Part shown: positions 48,436 through 57,123 of the stretch, piece by piece
How the letters are laid out: every line of letters begins with the position of its first letter
Numbering within the stretch: the first letter of the stretch is position 1
Assembly: GCA_024398715.1 (NCBI GenBank)
Contig: JAKSIP010000010.1
Span: forward strand, 1 to 64,000
DNA from: Bacteroidaceae bacterium
Lineage (GTDB): Bacteria > Bacteroidota > Bacteroidia > Bacteroidales > Bacteroidaceae
Length of the DNA: 64,000 nt
Reading direction: 5' to 3'
The notes under the pieces: model-generated
What the model saw: the letters and a program-made list of their open reading frames with translations, nothing else
Databases searched by the model: none
Told to the model about the DNA's origin: nothing
Made by a program: the position numbers and the translations under genes

Positions 48436-49806
48436 ATGGAATTTGTAGACAGAATCATTGAGCAAGAAAAGTTGTCCAGACTGCTTTCAAAAGAACAGCC
48501 TGGGTTCGCAATCATCAGGGGCCGCAGACGTGTCGGAAAGTCAACATTAATCAAAAAGGTATTGACAGAAAAGGATATTTACTTCGAAGCGGATAAGACA
48601 GATACTACAACACAGATGTCCAATCTGAGTTACGTGATATCCCATCTGTATGACGGCTTTGGCGATGCACAGTACAAGAATTGGCGGGCGTTGCTTATTG
48701 CATTGAACCACAGGGTTACGGAGAAAATAACCCTATGTCTTGACGAATTTCCGTATCTGGTGGAAAGCGATTCTTCGCTTCCGTCCGTGGTTCAGACACT
48801 TCTGGATTCAGGAGAACTCAAATACAACATTGTTCTCTGCGGATCATCACAGACTATGATGTACAATCTCACACATGATGAGGCATCGCCGTTGTTTGGA
48901 AGGAAGGAGGCAGATTTCAACATAGGCCCAATCAGGCTTCCATATCTTCAGGAAGCTTTGGGGCTCAATGACATCGAAACTGTTGAAAATTACGCCATTT
49001 GGGGAGGTATTCCGAGATACTGGAAACTCAGGGAAGATTCTGTTTCGCTCAGGGAGGCAATAGACGAGCATATTCTATCTACATTTGGAGCATTGTACGA
49101 AGAGCCTCAGCATCTCTTCCTGGATGATCTCAAGGATATTGTCAAGACGGCAACCATTATGACAATAGTAGGAGGTGGAGTTACAAGACTGAAGGAAATT
49201 GCATCAAAATGTAGTGAGCCGGCCACCAATCTTTCAAGGCCGTTGGCGAAGCTTATAGATTTGGGGTATCTCGAAAAAGATATTCCATTCGGAGTCTCGG
49301 CAAAGGATGCCAAGAAAAGCTTGTATCGTATTGCAGACCCATTCCTCAGTTTCCATTACAAGTTTGTACCTGCAAACCGTTCATTCATTGAATTGGGAAG
49401 AACGGCACTGATCGATAGCCTGCTTGACGAGAGGTTGCCTGAATTGACCGGATATTGGTGGGAAAGGCTTTGTCGTGATGCAGTGACTGGCAATACATTA
49501 AACGGGATTACATACTCTGAAGCAAGAAGGTGGTGGGGGCAGGTCTGTATTGATGGAGAATTCAAGGATGTGGAGTTGGATGTGGTAGCTGAATCATTGG
49601 ACAAGAAGCATATTCTTATTGGGGAATGCAAATGGACTTCCAGGGAGAACGGCCGTTTGCTCACCAATGAGATTCGGAAGATTGCCGATGCCCTGCCTTT
49701 TACCAAAGGAAAGCAGGTCGAGATTGTCCTGTTTACCAAAGTGACCCCCAATGAAGACATTGGAAATTCCATACTGCCGCAAGAAGTTATTGTTTTAAAC
49801 AGATAA
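48436..49806 (+). CDS. AAA-type ATPase (archaeal ATPase_2) with DUF234 nuclease-like C-terminus
   Basis: A 456-residue P-loop protein of the ATPase_2/DUF234 group, common in Bacteroidota and archaea and of unknown role. Walker A GRRRVGKST (29-37) and Walker B TLCLDEFPYL; a winged-helix-like middle part (RLKEIASKCSEPATNLSRPL). The C-terminal DUF234 region has ELDVVAES...LIGECKW, a PD-(D/E)xK-like nuclease arrangement. Defence or mobile-element links have been suggested for such proteins, but nothing nearby confirms this. The helix-turn-helix remnant just upstream hints at an accessory insertion point. Confidence 0.85.
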   Translation: MEFVDRIIEQEKLSRLLSKEQPGFAIIRGRRRVGKSTLIKKVLTEKDIYFEADKTDTTTQMSNLSYVISHLYDGFGDAQYKNWRALLIALNHRVTEKITLCLDEFPYLVESDSSLPSVVQTLLDSGELKYNIVLCGSSQTMMYNLTHDEASPLFGRKEADFNIGPIRLPYLQEALGLNDIETVENYAIWGGIPRYWKLREDSVSLREAIDEHILSTFGALYEEPQHLFLDDLKDIVKTATIMTIVGGGVTRLKEIASKCSEPATNLSRPLAKLIDLGYLEKDIPFGVSAKDAKKSLYRIADPFLSFHYKFVPANRSFIELGRTALIDSLLDERLPELTGYWWERLCRDAVTGNTLNGITYSEARRWWGQVCIDGEFKDVELDVVAESLDKKHILIGECKWTSRENGRLLTNEIRKIADALPFTKGKQVEIVLFTKVTPNEDIGNSILPQEVIVLNR

Positions 49807-49866
49807 TTTTCATATTGAAACGTACATTCCCTTATCGGATTTTAACTTTGCAGCAGAGGCAAAATA

Positions 49867-50613
49867 TCAGCTGAACAGGCGCAGTTCAAAGTCGCCGCAG
49901 ATTGCCATGCGGTCATCTTTAACGGCAAGCGCAGAAAGAATGTCCGGATTCTCTGCACAAAGGTCAATGACCGGTTGCAAGTCATCCACAGTCCGTATGC
50001 GGTTGGCCATGGCGGTTGCATAACTGTCAGCAAGCAGAACGTCGCGGCATACAACCATCATGGCATCGGCCTTGCCAAAACTCAGAGACGGGCCTACTGT
50101 TCCGCTTGATGTGCAGATTCCAAGAGGGAAAGCACTTGCAGGGACGTGTATTCCTACTTTTTCAGATAACGGAGACTGACCGGCAAAGACCGATATGTCA
50201 AGGTCATGCTGCACATGCGCATAAATGTCACCACCATTCTCAACTACAATGTCGCTGCAACCGAACCTGTTGCACAGGGCATCGGCCACCAGCTTGTCAA
50301 AGGCACCTGCTACAGCACTCATGGGACCTATTCCGGCTCTGGACGATGCCTGAGACATGAGCTGAAATATAATAGGTGCCCCCTCCATGGGCCGGTATGG
50401 CACAAGCGATGTTCTGTACTGCGGGTCCTTCTCAAGATATGCGTCCATTTCGGTGCGCATCTGCCTGATTATATCCAGTGCATACTGTCTCATAGAACAC
50501 GAATAGGAGCCGCTGTCGGTTCCTATCCACAGATCTGTCTCCTTATATGTTACTGAAAAAGATTTCAGCGAACCGGAAAACAGATTACGGTATGTTCTGT
50601 CCTTATATTCCAT
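49867..50613 (-). CDS. UPF0280/COG2122 (ApbE-like) protein, sulfide-assimilation partner
   Basis: A 248-residue ApbE-like protein (UPF0280). Marks: GIGPMSAVAGAFDKLVADAL, IVVENGGDIYAHV, and the C-terminal GKADAMMVVCRDVLLADSYA. In Methanosarcina the COG2122 protein MA1715 aids sulfide assimilation together with the DUF39 and NIL-ferredoxin proteins; here all three lie in one minus-strand run. It is the third gene, 23 bp after the ferredoxin gene, and is convergent with the ATPase gene (60 bp gap, no clear terminator). Confidence 0.88.
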   Translation of the reverse strand: MEYKDRTYRNLFSGSLKSFSVTYKETDLWIGTDSGSYSCSMRQYALDIIRQMRTEMDAYLEKDPQYRTSLVPYRPMEGAPIIFQLMSQASSRAGIGPMSAVAGAFDKLVADALCNRFGCSDIVVENGGDIYAHVQHDLDISVFAGQSPLSEKVGIHVPASAFPLGICTSSGTVGPSLSFGKADAMMVVCRDVLLADSYATAMANRIRTVDDLQPVIDLCAENPDILSALAVKDDRMAICGDFELRLFS

Positions 50614-50636
50614 TGCTCAGGCAGTAACGGCCGGAA

Positions 50637-51047
50637 TCAGCCGAACACATCCATTGAGAACAGTTTCAGCGGACAAGCCTTAAGACACAGTTTGCAGGCC
50701 ACGCACTTGTCAGGATTGAACTTGAGCTTCCAGTCAGGAGCCTGAATGGTAAGAGCGCCAGACAGACATGACGATGTGCAGGTTCCGCAGTCAGTGCACA
50801 GATCACCGTTCCACTGTATCTTGCTGCCTAAGGTGCTTACTTCTATGCCGCAGCTCTCAATATATCTGATTGCTTTCCTGATTCTGTCGGCATCGGCCTC
50901 CAGTTCCACTACCATACGGCCACCCTGGTCACCTTTGACATTGGCTTTAAGAATGTTGGTTACAACGTCAAATTTCTTTATGATGTCATATATGACAGGC
51001 TTCTGAGTACTCTCAGCAGGGAAATTCAGTACTATTCTCTTTTCCAT
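50637..51047 (-). CDS. NIL domain-4Fe-4S ferredoxin (homocysteine synthesis partner)
   Basis: A 136-residue protein: N-terminal NIL (ACT-like) domain, then two 4Fe-4S sites, CTDCGTCTSSC and CVACKLCLKACP. It should supply electrons for the DUF39 enzyme, as MA1822 does for MA1821 in Methanosarcina. Start 51047 (MEKRIVLNFPAES) lies 4 bp after the DUF39 stop; the ATG at 51068 would overlap that gene by 17 nt and is less likely. Confidence 0.92.
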   Translation of the reverse strand: MEKRIVLNFPAESTQKPVIYDIIKKFDVVTNILKANVKGDQGGRMVVELEADADRIRKAIRYIESCGIEVSTLGSKIQWNGDLCTDCGTCTSSCLSGALTIQAPDWKLKFNPDKCVACKLCLKACPLKLFSMDVFG

Positions 51048-51051
51048 AGCT

Positions 51052-52194
51052 TCAAAGATTTTCTTCAAGTGACTTGATACTGCGACTTACAGGCATTGGG
51101 CGTGTGGGTGCCGTAAGCAGGAATTCACCCTTCTCAATCCAACCCTTCAGAATATTGGCAATCTCACGCGCACGGGCAAGGCTTGACAGCGGAGCCGTAT
51201 GGATCTTATGTCCGTTCAGCTCAATCTCTCCACTGCGGAGCGCCGCGTAGTTGGTTGTACCTATAAGCTTGAAATCATCGCCATAATCTTCAATGTAAGT
51301 CTCTATCTGTTCGTTACGGATTGAAACGCGTGCAGCCAAATCCTCGTCAAGAATAGGAATCGGTACGCCAATGCCCACATACATTGTGACACCGTACTTC
51401 TCAAAATAAGCACCGCGCAGGAAACGGCTGTTCATTTCACGCATCTCTCCTGCAACTGCAATTGTACGTGAGCCACCCATAGGAACACCGAACCTGTTCA
51501 ACGGCTTTGACGTGTTGAACTGTGTTCCGTTGTATGTAACGTACCCCTGTGCTCCGGCAAGGAAAATTCTGGTACCAAGACCTATGGTACGGCATTCCGG
51601 GTCATTGAGCAGCGGTGAGAGTTCACCGGCAGAACTGTAAGATGCATTCTTGTAGTTGGGCAGTAGCGTTCCCATATATGTATAACGGATACGGTCGCTT
51701 GAATTGACTGCAACGTTGTAGTTCTGGTATGCGTTGCGGGGATTTGACAGTATGGCCTCGTTCATGGTTTCCAGAGACACATTGGTCTTTATGTGTGTTC
51801 TGGGATAGCAGTCTGTACCCTTTGCCCATGCCTCAAGAACAACGCTCTTGCCGTCAATCAGATCCTGAATGATATGCGCACCACCATAATCCGGTCTCTG
51901 CGGGTTGCAGTCTGTAGCTCCTACAAAGGTATCAACTGCTGCCAGTCCGCCACTTACCGGAACTCCGTTCAGTTCTATGCGCTCCATACGTATGGGAGGT
52001 GTTGCATGTCCAAAGTTCAATATTGCACCCGATGAGCACATGGCACCGAAGGTAGCTGTTGTAACAACATCAACCTTGTTCAAAATCTCCTTGGGACTCA
52101 TTGTGCGTGCCATCTCGGAAACCTGTTCTGCGGTCAGCACTACGGCTTTACCCTTACGGATTTTCTCATTGATTTCTTCGTACGTCTTTTCCAT
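51052..52194 (-). CDS. DUF39 homocysteine biosynthesis enzyme
   Basis: A 380-residue protein of the DUF39 family (MA1821 type), which forms homocysteine from aspartate semialdehyde, sulfide and reducing power, bypassing acylated homoserine. Conserved-looking Cys residues are C53 (FGAMCSSGAILNFGH) and C129 (AKGTDCYPRTHIKT), which match the positions thought to carry sulfur. Gly-rich IFLAGAQGYVTYNGTQ is also typical. The methanogen version is sometimes followed by CBS domains; none are present here. It is the first gene of the trio. Confidence 0.92.
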   Translation of the reverse strand: MEKTYEEINEKIRKGKAVVLTAEQVSEMARTMSPKEILNKVDVVTTATFGAMCSSGAILNFGHATPPIRMERIELNGVPVSGGLAAVDTFVGATDCNPQRPDYGGAHIIQDLIDGKSVVLEAWAKGTDCYPRTHIKTNVSLETMNEAILSNPRNAYQNYNVAVNSSDRIRYTYMGTLLPNYKNASYSSAGELSPLLNDPECRTIGLGTRIFLAGAQGYVTYNGTQFNTSKPLNRFGVPMGGSRTIAVAGEMREMNSRFLRGAYFEKYGVTMYVGIGVPIPILDEDLAARVSIRNEQIETYIEDYGDDFKLIGTTNYAALRSGEIELNGHKIHTAPLSSLARAREIANILKGWIEKGEFLLTAPTRPMPVSRSIKSLEENL

Positions 52195-52270
52195 GCATGT
52201 GCAAATTTTTATTCCCGCAAAATTACTTAAAAAAAGCCTATATCATACATAATTATAGGGAAAAAATGTG

Positions 52271-52278
52271 TAATTTTG
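52271..52278 (+). promoter_or_regulatory. -7 element before the small peptide gene
   Basis: TAATTTTG, 41 nt before the ATG at 52320. No good -33. Confidence 0.4.
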
Positions 52279-52319
52279 CGCCCCGAAAAAAATTATGTTA
52301 ATACAACTATTACAAAAAA

Positions 52320-52469
52320 ATGAAAATTGAAAACAGTTTGAATGGAAGCAGACAGTATGTGAAACCTGCTGCAAAAGTAATTGGAATCAGCGCCAGGCAG
52401 GTACTCTGCCAGAGTTTCGGAAACGAACCTTTCACAATTTATGAGAAATCATACAATGAATGGGATTAA
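52320..52469 (+). CDS. Small peptide (49 aa), Y-K-P type, function unknown
   Basis: An open frame of 49 codons: MKIENSLNGSRQYVKPAAKV at the N-terminus and YEKSYNEWD at the end. The YVKPAAKVIGI segment and acidic-aromatic end resemble a large class of short Bacteroidales peptides, without signal sequence, that sit beside surface lipoprotein genes. It has a -7 box upstream and lies 17 bp before the lipoprotein gene. A similar peptide is at 61153. Coding status rests on context and this resemblance. Confidence 0.6.
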   Translation: MKIENSLNGSRQYVKPAAKVIGISARQVLCQSFGNEPFTIYEKSYNEWD

Positions 52470-52486
52470 TTTAATTTGACTGCAAC

Positions 52487-53902
52487 ATGAAAAAAAATAC
52501 ATTTATACTTATGGCAATGACCACTATATTCGGTCTGTCATCTTGCGACAAGGAACTGCTTTCAGTAGAAAACACCGATAAACCATTTATTCTTTTCGCC
52601 ACAACAGAAACCGGTACCAAAACCGCGCTCAGTTGGAATGAGCAGGAAAAACATTATGACGTTGTCTGGTCAGAGAATGATGAGTTTTCTGTTTTCAAAA
52701 AGGTTACAAAAACGAATCCGAATACACTACTTCTAGAAACAAAGTTTCCAAATATTGGCAATTTTATACTGACAGATGGTGCGGGTACGACATCCGGCAC
52801 TTTTGAGTTTGATGGAGAAATAGGTACTGGCACTTTTTGGGCATACTATCCGGCAACCGATGCGGAGAACTATGTAGACATGATATCAACATGGCGTGCA
52901 ACAGCACAGACATACACGGCTGGCAAAATTACAAACAGTCCGATGACTGCATCGTTTACAATTGCTGCCAATTCATTTAAATCCAAGAGACCGGCACCGA
53001 CAACAGTTACTTTCACCAATTTGGGCGGCATTCTCCGTCTTACAGTCAAAAACAGTGAAAACGTATCAATCAGTAAGATTACAGTATGTGCGGACCAACT
53101 TGAAAGTCCTATCACTCTTGACTGCAGTAATGGAGGAAGCGGTGTGGCTCTTACTACAGATGGTACCCAATTCAACATTGCCATGCCATCGGCCGACGGT
53201 ATAAAAGAAGAAGGATCCAGTAAAGATACACTAGCTTCTTATTCGAACGTCAGTATCTACCTGACTGATATGGAAGGCAACATTTGCTGTAAATCTCTGA
53301 AGAGCGGCGTCAAGCTTGATATAGTACGCAGCAAGATAACCAATGCCTCATTCTCCGTATCAAAAGACAAATTCATATCCGCTGGTGTAAAGTTCACAAT
53401 CAGCGGTCACGAAGGTATAGTGGTTGACCTTGGCGGCGAACTTGGTAAGGTGATTGTAGCTACAATGAATGTAGGTGCTACATCTGTGAATGAAGATGGT
53501 TGTCTTGGCGGTAAGATGAATTACGATGCTGCTTGTGCAGCCTGGAGCGGATGGCGTCTGCCTACCGTGGACGAGCTTACTGCATTCTGCGATCCTGGGT
53601 ATCCTGGTGTTTGTGGAGATACTTACGGTGCAGCAGGTTGTACTGGTGCCGTGATGTGGAACATTGATGATAATGATGGAATTGATTTATACTTGCCTCT
53701 CAATGACTATGATGATGGTGGTGAAAACCCCAGTGACATATATTGGACAGGAACTCCTGGCGGTAATGGTATTTATTTTTATTTTGCTCCGGCAATAGAT
53801 TGGGAAAACGTATATTTTCCATTAGAGCCTGATTACATCCGTAAAGAAGAAGCGGCTAAATCCAGCGAATTCCTTGTCCGTCTCTTCCACGACCTTCCGT
53901 AA
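52487..53902 (+). CDS. Fimbrillin-like lipoprotein with FISUMP/DUF1566-like C-terminal domain
   Basis: A 471-residue lipoprotein (lipobox GLSSC, Cys at about 20). The N-terminal two thirds (TTETGTKTALSWNEQEKHYD, VVWSENDEFSVFK, GTFWAYYPA) look like the fimbrillin/Mfa-type beta-sandwich proteins of Bacteroidales. The C-terminal third holds GWRLPTVDEL and ends EFLVRLFHDLP, typical of FISUMP/DUF1566 domains in surface proteins. It is probably exposed on the cell surface; function unknown. It follows the 49-aa peptide by 17 bp. Confidence 0.75.
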   Translation: MKKNTFILMAMTTIFGLSSCDKELLSVENTDKPFILFATTETGTKTALSWNEQEKHYDVVWSENDEFSVFKKVTKTNPNTLLLETKFPNIGNFILTDGAGTTSGTFEFDGEIGTGTFWAYYPATDAENYVDMISTWRATAQTYTAGKITNSPMTASFTIAANSFKSKRPAPTTVTFTNLGGILRLTVKNSENVSISKITVCADQLESPITLDCSNGGSGVALTTDGTQFNIAMPSADGIKEEGSSKDTLASYSNVSIYLTDMEGNICCKSLKSGVKLDIVRSKITNASFSVSKDKFISAGVKFTISGHEGIVVDLGGELGKVIVATMNVGATSVNEDGCLGGKMNYDAACAAWSGWRLPTVDELTAFCDPGYPGVCGDTYGAAGCTGAVMWNIDDNDGIDLYLPLNDYDDGGENPSDIYWTGTPGGNGIYFYFAPAIDWENVYFPLEPDYIRKEEAAKSSEFLVRLFHDLP

Positions 53903-53942
53903 TGCAGTAATGCAGTAAAATACAAAACTTGAATAAGAGAAG

Positions 53943-53980
53943 AAGCCTCAGACCGCAGAAATGGCGGTTTGGGGCTTTTT
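53943..53980 (+). terminator. Rho-independent terminator after the fimbrillin-like gene
   Basis: A 14-bp stem (53943-53956 with 53964-53977, two G-U pairs) and 7-nt loop, followed by TTT. It is 40 nt after the stop. Confidence 0.75.
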
Positions 53981-53996
53981 CAATTTAATTTTTCAT

Positions 53997-54004
53997 TAAC
54001 TTTG
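53997..54004 (+). promoter_or_regulatory. -7 element of the CE6-GH51 gene
   Basis: TAACTTTG, 19 nt before the ATG. A TTTG (53968-53971) lies 25 nt upstream inside the terminator stem. Confidence 0.45.
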
Positions 54005-54023
54005 CTACAAAAATATCATACAG

Positions 54024-57000
54024 ATGAAATCAAAATTACAGACAATCCTTGCAGCAATGCTCCTTGCATTGTTCCTGCAGGCACAGCAGACAGTACAGGC
54101 ACAGCAGCCTGACCCTAATTTCTTTATCTACCTGTGCTTTGGCCAGTCCAATATGGAAGCCGGAGCCACACCCGCAGAACAGGACAAGAATTTCAACGAT
54201 CCGCGGTTCCAATTCCTCTCTGCCGTAGATATGCCACGCTATGAGCGCAAGATGGGACAGTGGTACACTGCCGTTCCGCCAATCTGCCGCCAGAGCAACA
54301 ATATGGGACCGGTAGATTTCTTTGGTCGCAAAATGATTGAAGAACTGCCCGCACAGTATAGGGTTGGCGTAATAAACGTATCTGTTGCCGGAGCCAAACT
54401 TGAGCTGTGGGACAAAGATGCCTGCCAGGAATATCTTGACATGGAAGCTGCAGACCCGTCACGCAGTTGGCTTGTGAACATGGCCAAGGAATATGACATG
54501 AGCCCCTATCAGCGCATTGTTGATATGGCACGCATAGCTCAGAAAAGCGGCGTAATAAAAGGTATGCTGGTACATCAGGGAGAATCCAATCCGGACGATG
54601 CAGAGTGGTGCGCAAGACTCAAGAAGATTCATGATGACCTTTGCAAAGACCTGAATCTTGATCCAAATGAAATTCCGCTTCTGGCAGGAGAACTCAAGCA
54701 GGCAGAGCAGGACGGTGTATGCGCCGCATTCAACCAGGTTGTTCTTGCCCACCTCCCTGAAGTAATGCCTAACGGATACGTAATATCATCATTAGGTTGC
54801 GAAAGCACCGGAGACCAGTTCCATTTCAGCACGGAAGGCATGCGTCTTATGGGATACCGTATGGCAGAAAAAATGTTGCAGCTGCAGGGTTTCAAACCTG
54901 TAGAAAAACGCACCGTTACACTTGACCTGAGCAAAAAAGGAATGGGCATAGAAATCAGTCCTACCCTGTCAGGAATATTCTTTGAAGACATAAACCAGTC
55001 TCTTGACGGCGGCATCTGCGCACAGCTTATACAGAACCACTCTTTCCAGGCATACAACGTGCCCCATGCCCCCAATGCAAAAGAATTCTCGCAGTCTGAC
55101 ACGGTATTCTTTGGCTGGACCATAATCAGTAAAGATGGAGCCAAAGGGCAGGCCCATGCAGTTGCTGACAAACCGCTGGTAAAGGACCTGAAACGCTACT
55201 ATGACTTTGACCCGAATGACAAATACAACGATGATCTGCGCTATGCACAATACAGCGTACGCTTTGACATTGAAGATGCCGGTCAGGGATTCGGAATAGC
55301 AGCCAACGGTTACGGAACTGCACCCTACGGCAGTGAGCGTCAGGGCAACTACTATTCAAACAACACCCAAAAAGCTTCAATTCCGGCACAGCAGGGAGTA
55401 AGCTATGACCTTACACTCTATCTGACCGGACAGGCATATCCCGGCACAATTACCGTCCAACTTGAAGATGCGGGCGGTCAGGCAAACTCAAACGCCATTA
55501 CAATAAGCAATGTGAAAGACGACTGGCAGAAATACACCGGCCAGTTAAAGGCACAGCGCTCCGTTGACAGCCGCCTGGCCATTATTGCAGACAAACCGGG
55601 AACATTCTGGCTGGACTACGTAACATTGCTTCCTGAGGCATCGCAACTGTGGATGGACGGCAAGATGGGCCCGCTGCGCAAAGACATGATGCAGGCTCTG
55701 GCCGATTTGCACCCAACGTTCATGCGTTTCCCCGGCGGATGTGCAAGCGAGGGTACAAACTACTTTGGCCAACCTTTCTGGAAGAATTCCGTAGGGCCGC
55801 AAGAAGAACGCATAGGTTTCCGCAACCACTGGGGCTACTGGACATCGCAATATGTGGGCTTCTACGAGTATCTGCTCATGGCGGAATCACTTGGCGCCAC
55901 CCCGCTGCCGGTACTCAACAACGGCGTAACCTGCCAGTTTGCAGGACACCAGTATATAGCTCCGCTTGAAACCGATGCCGACCGCAAACGTTTTCACGAC
56001 ATATTTGTTTGCGATGCCCTTGACTTTATAGAATTCTGCAATGGCGATGCCACCACCAAATGGGGCAAAATGCGCGTTGAAATGGGACATCCCGAGCCTT
56101 TCAATCTTAAATATCTTGGTATAGGAAACGAAAACCGCGGTCCGGAATTCTGGGAGCGCTTTGACATAATCTACAAAGAGGTACAGGCCAAATATCCGGA
56201 AATAATCATCGTTTCCACCGCCGGCTCCGCAGCAGACGGACGCGAATTCAATGACAACATGCACCAGATAGACACCAAATACCAGAACACCGTAGTTGAC
56301 GAACATTACTACCGCAACAACCAGTGGTTCTATACCAATGGTGACCGTTACAATGCTGACAAGGTTCGCGGTGCAGACGGTCTGACATATGACCGCAACC
56401 GCCCAACACGCGTATTCGTAGGAGAATTTGCAAACAACAATTCAAACAACGACTATGCAAGCGCAATGGCAGAGGCTGCCTACTGGACAAGCCTTGAACG
56501 CAATTCCGATATGGTAGTGATGGCTGCCTATGCTCCGCTGTTCTGCAAGAAAGGATTCAACAAATGGAACTCCAACCTGATATGGTTTGATAACCGCGGA
56601 CTGTGGCGTACCACCAACTACTACTATCAGAAACTGTTCAGTCAGGCAGGAAACCGCGCATTCGGTATGAGCCCCGTAATGAATGGGACAGAAGTGGACA
56701 ATACAATATACACATCGCCTACGGTAGATACAGAAACTGGAGAGATTTTCATCAAGTTTGTCAACTCCCAGGCTACAGACAAAGAACTTACCGTCAATAT
56801 GGGTAAAGGCCAGAACGGCAAGAAATACACTGCAAGCGTTGAATTCATATCGTCTCACGATACAAAGATCAAGAACCAGAGTGACCAGAACACCTACGCA
56901 GGTGCAAAACCTGTTGCTCAGGCTGCAGGTCCTGCAGGCCGTCCCGGATTGTTTGGTCCCGGTGGCAGACGCGGCGGTAACAACAATATGGTAAGCTACA

Positions 57001-57110
57001 AAGAGGTTATTGTACCGCACACCAAAGAGCTGGGTACAATAAAGAAACAGTTCACAGTAACACTGCCGGAAAACTCAATAGGAGTAATCAGGCTTGTTCC
57101 CCAGAACTGA
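54024..57110 (+). CDS. CE6-type acetylesterase fused to GH51 alpha-L-arabinofuranosidase
   Basis: A 1028-residue secreted enzyme (signal 1-27, ending TVQAQ). Residues about 30-295 are an SGNH/SASA (CE6) acetylesterase, with S42 in FGQSNME, VHQGESN, and D264/H267 in DQFHFST. Residues about 300-1028 are a GH51 arabinofuranosidase with an internal carbohydrate-binding beta-sandwich (about 390-550). The acid/base is E703 in GIGNENRG and the nucleophile is E801 in FVGEFANNN. Such an enzyme would remove acetyl and arabinose side groups from arabinoxylan. Near the C-terminus is a Gly/Pro-rich stretch (PAGRPGLFGPGGRRGG) inside the last beta domain. It is not in a SusC/D locus. Confidence 0.92.
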   Translation: MKSKLQTILAAMLLALFLQAQQTVQAQQPDPNFFIYLCFGQSNMEAGATPAEQDKNFNDPRFQFLSAVDMPRYERKMGQWYTAVPPICRQSNNMGPVDFFGRKMIEELPAQYRVGVINVSVAGAKLELWDKDACQEYLDMEAADPSRSWLVNMAKEYDMSPYQRIVDMARIAQKSGVIKGMLVHQGESNPDDAEWCARLKKIHDDLCKDLNLDPNEIPLLAGELKQAEQDGVCAAFNQVVLAHLPEVMPNGYVISSLGCESTGDQFHFSTEGMRLMGYRMAEKMLQLQGFKPVEKRTVTLDLSKKGMGIEISPTLSGIFFEDINQSLDGGICAQLIQNHSFQAYNVPHAPNAKEFSQSDTVFFGWTIISKDGAKGQAHAVADKPLVKDLKRYYDFDPNDKYNDDLRYAQYSVRFDIEDAGQGFGIAANGYGTAPYGSERQGNYYSNNTQKASIPAQQGVSYDLTLYLTGQAYPGTITVQLEDAGGQANSNAITISNVKDDWQKYTGQLKAQRSVDSRLAIIADKPGTFWLDYVTLLPEASQLWMDGKMGPLRKDMMQALADLHPTFMRFPGGCASEGTNYFGQPFWKNSVGPQEERIGFRNHWGYWTSQYVGFYEYLLMAESLGATPLPVLNNGVTCQFAGHQYIAPLETDADRKRFHDIFVCDALDFIEFCNGDATTKWGKMRVEMGHPEPFNLKYLGIGNENRGPEFWERFDIIYKEVQAKYPEIIIVSTAGSAADGREFNDNMHQIDTKYQNTVVDEHYYRNNQWFYTNGDRYNADKVRGADGLTYDRNRPTRVFVGEFANNNSNNDYASAMAEAAYWTSLERNSDMVVMAAYAPLFCKKGFNKWNSNLIWFDNRGLWRTTNYYYQKLFSQAGNRAFGMSPVMNGTEVDNTIYTSPTVDTETGEIFIKFVNSQATDKELTVNMGKGQNGKKYTASVEFISSHDTKIKNQSDQNTYAGAKPVAQAAGPAGRPGLFGPGGRRGGNNNMVSYKEVIVPHTKELGTIKKQFTVTLPENSIGVIRLVPQN

Positions 57111-57123
57111 TATCATCTGCAAA

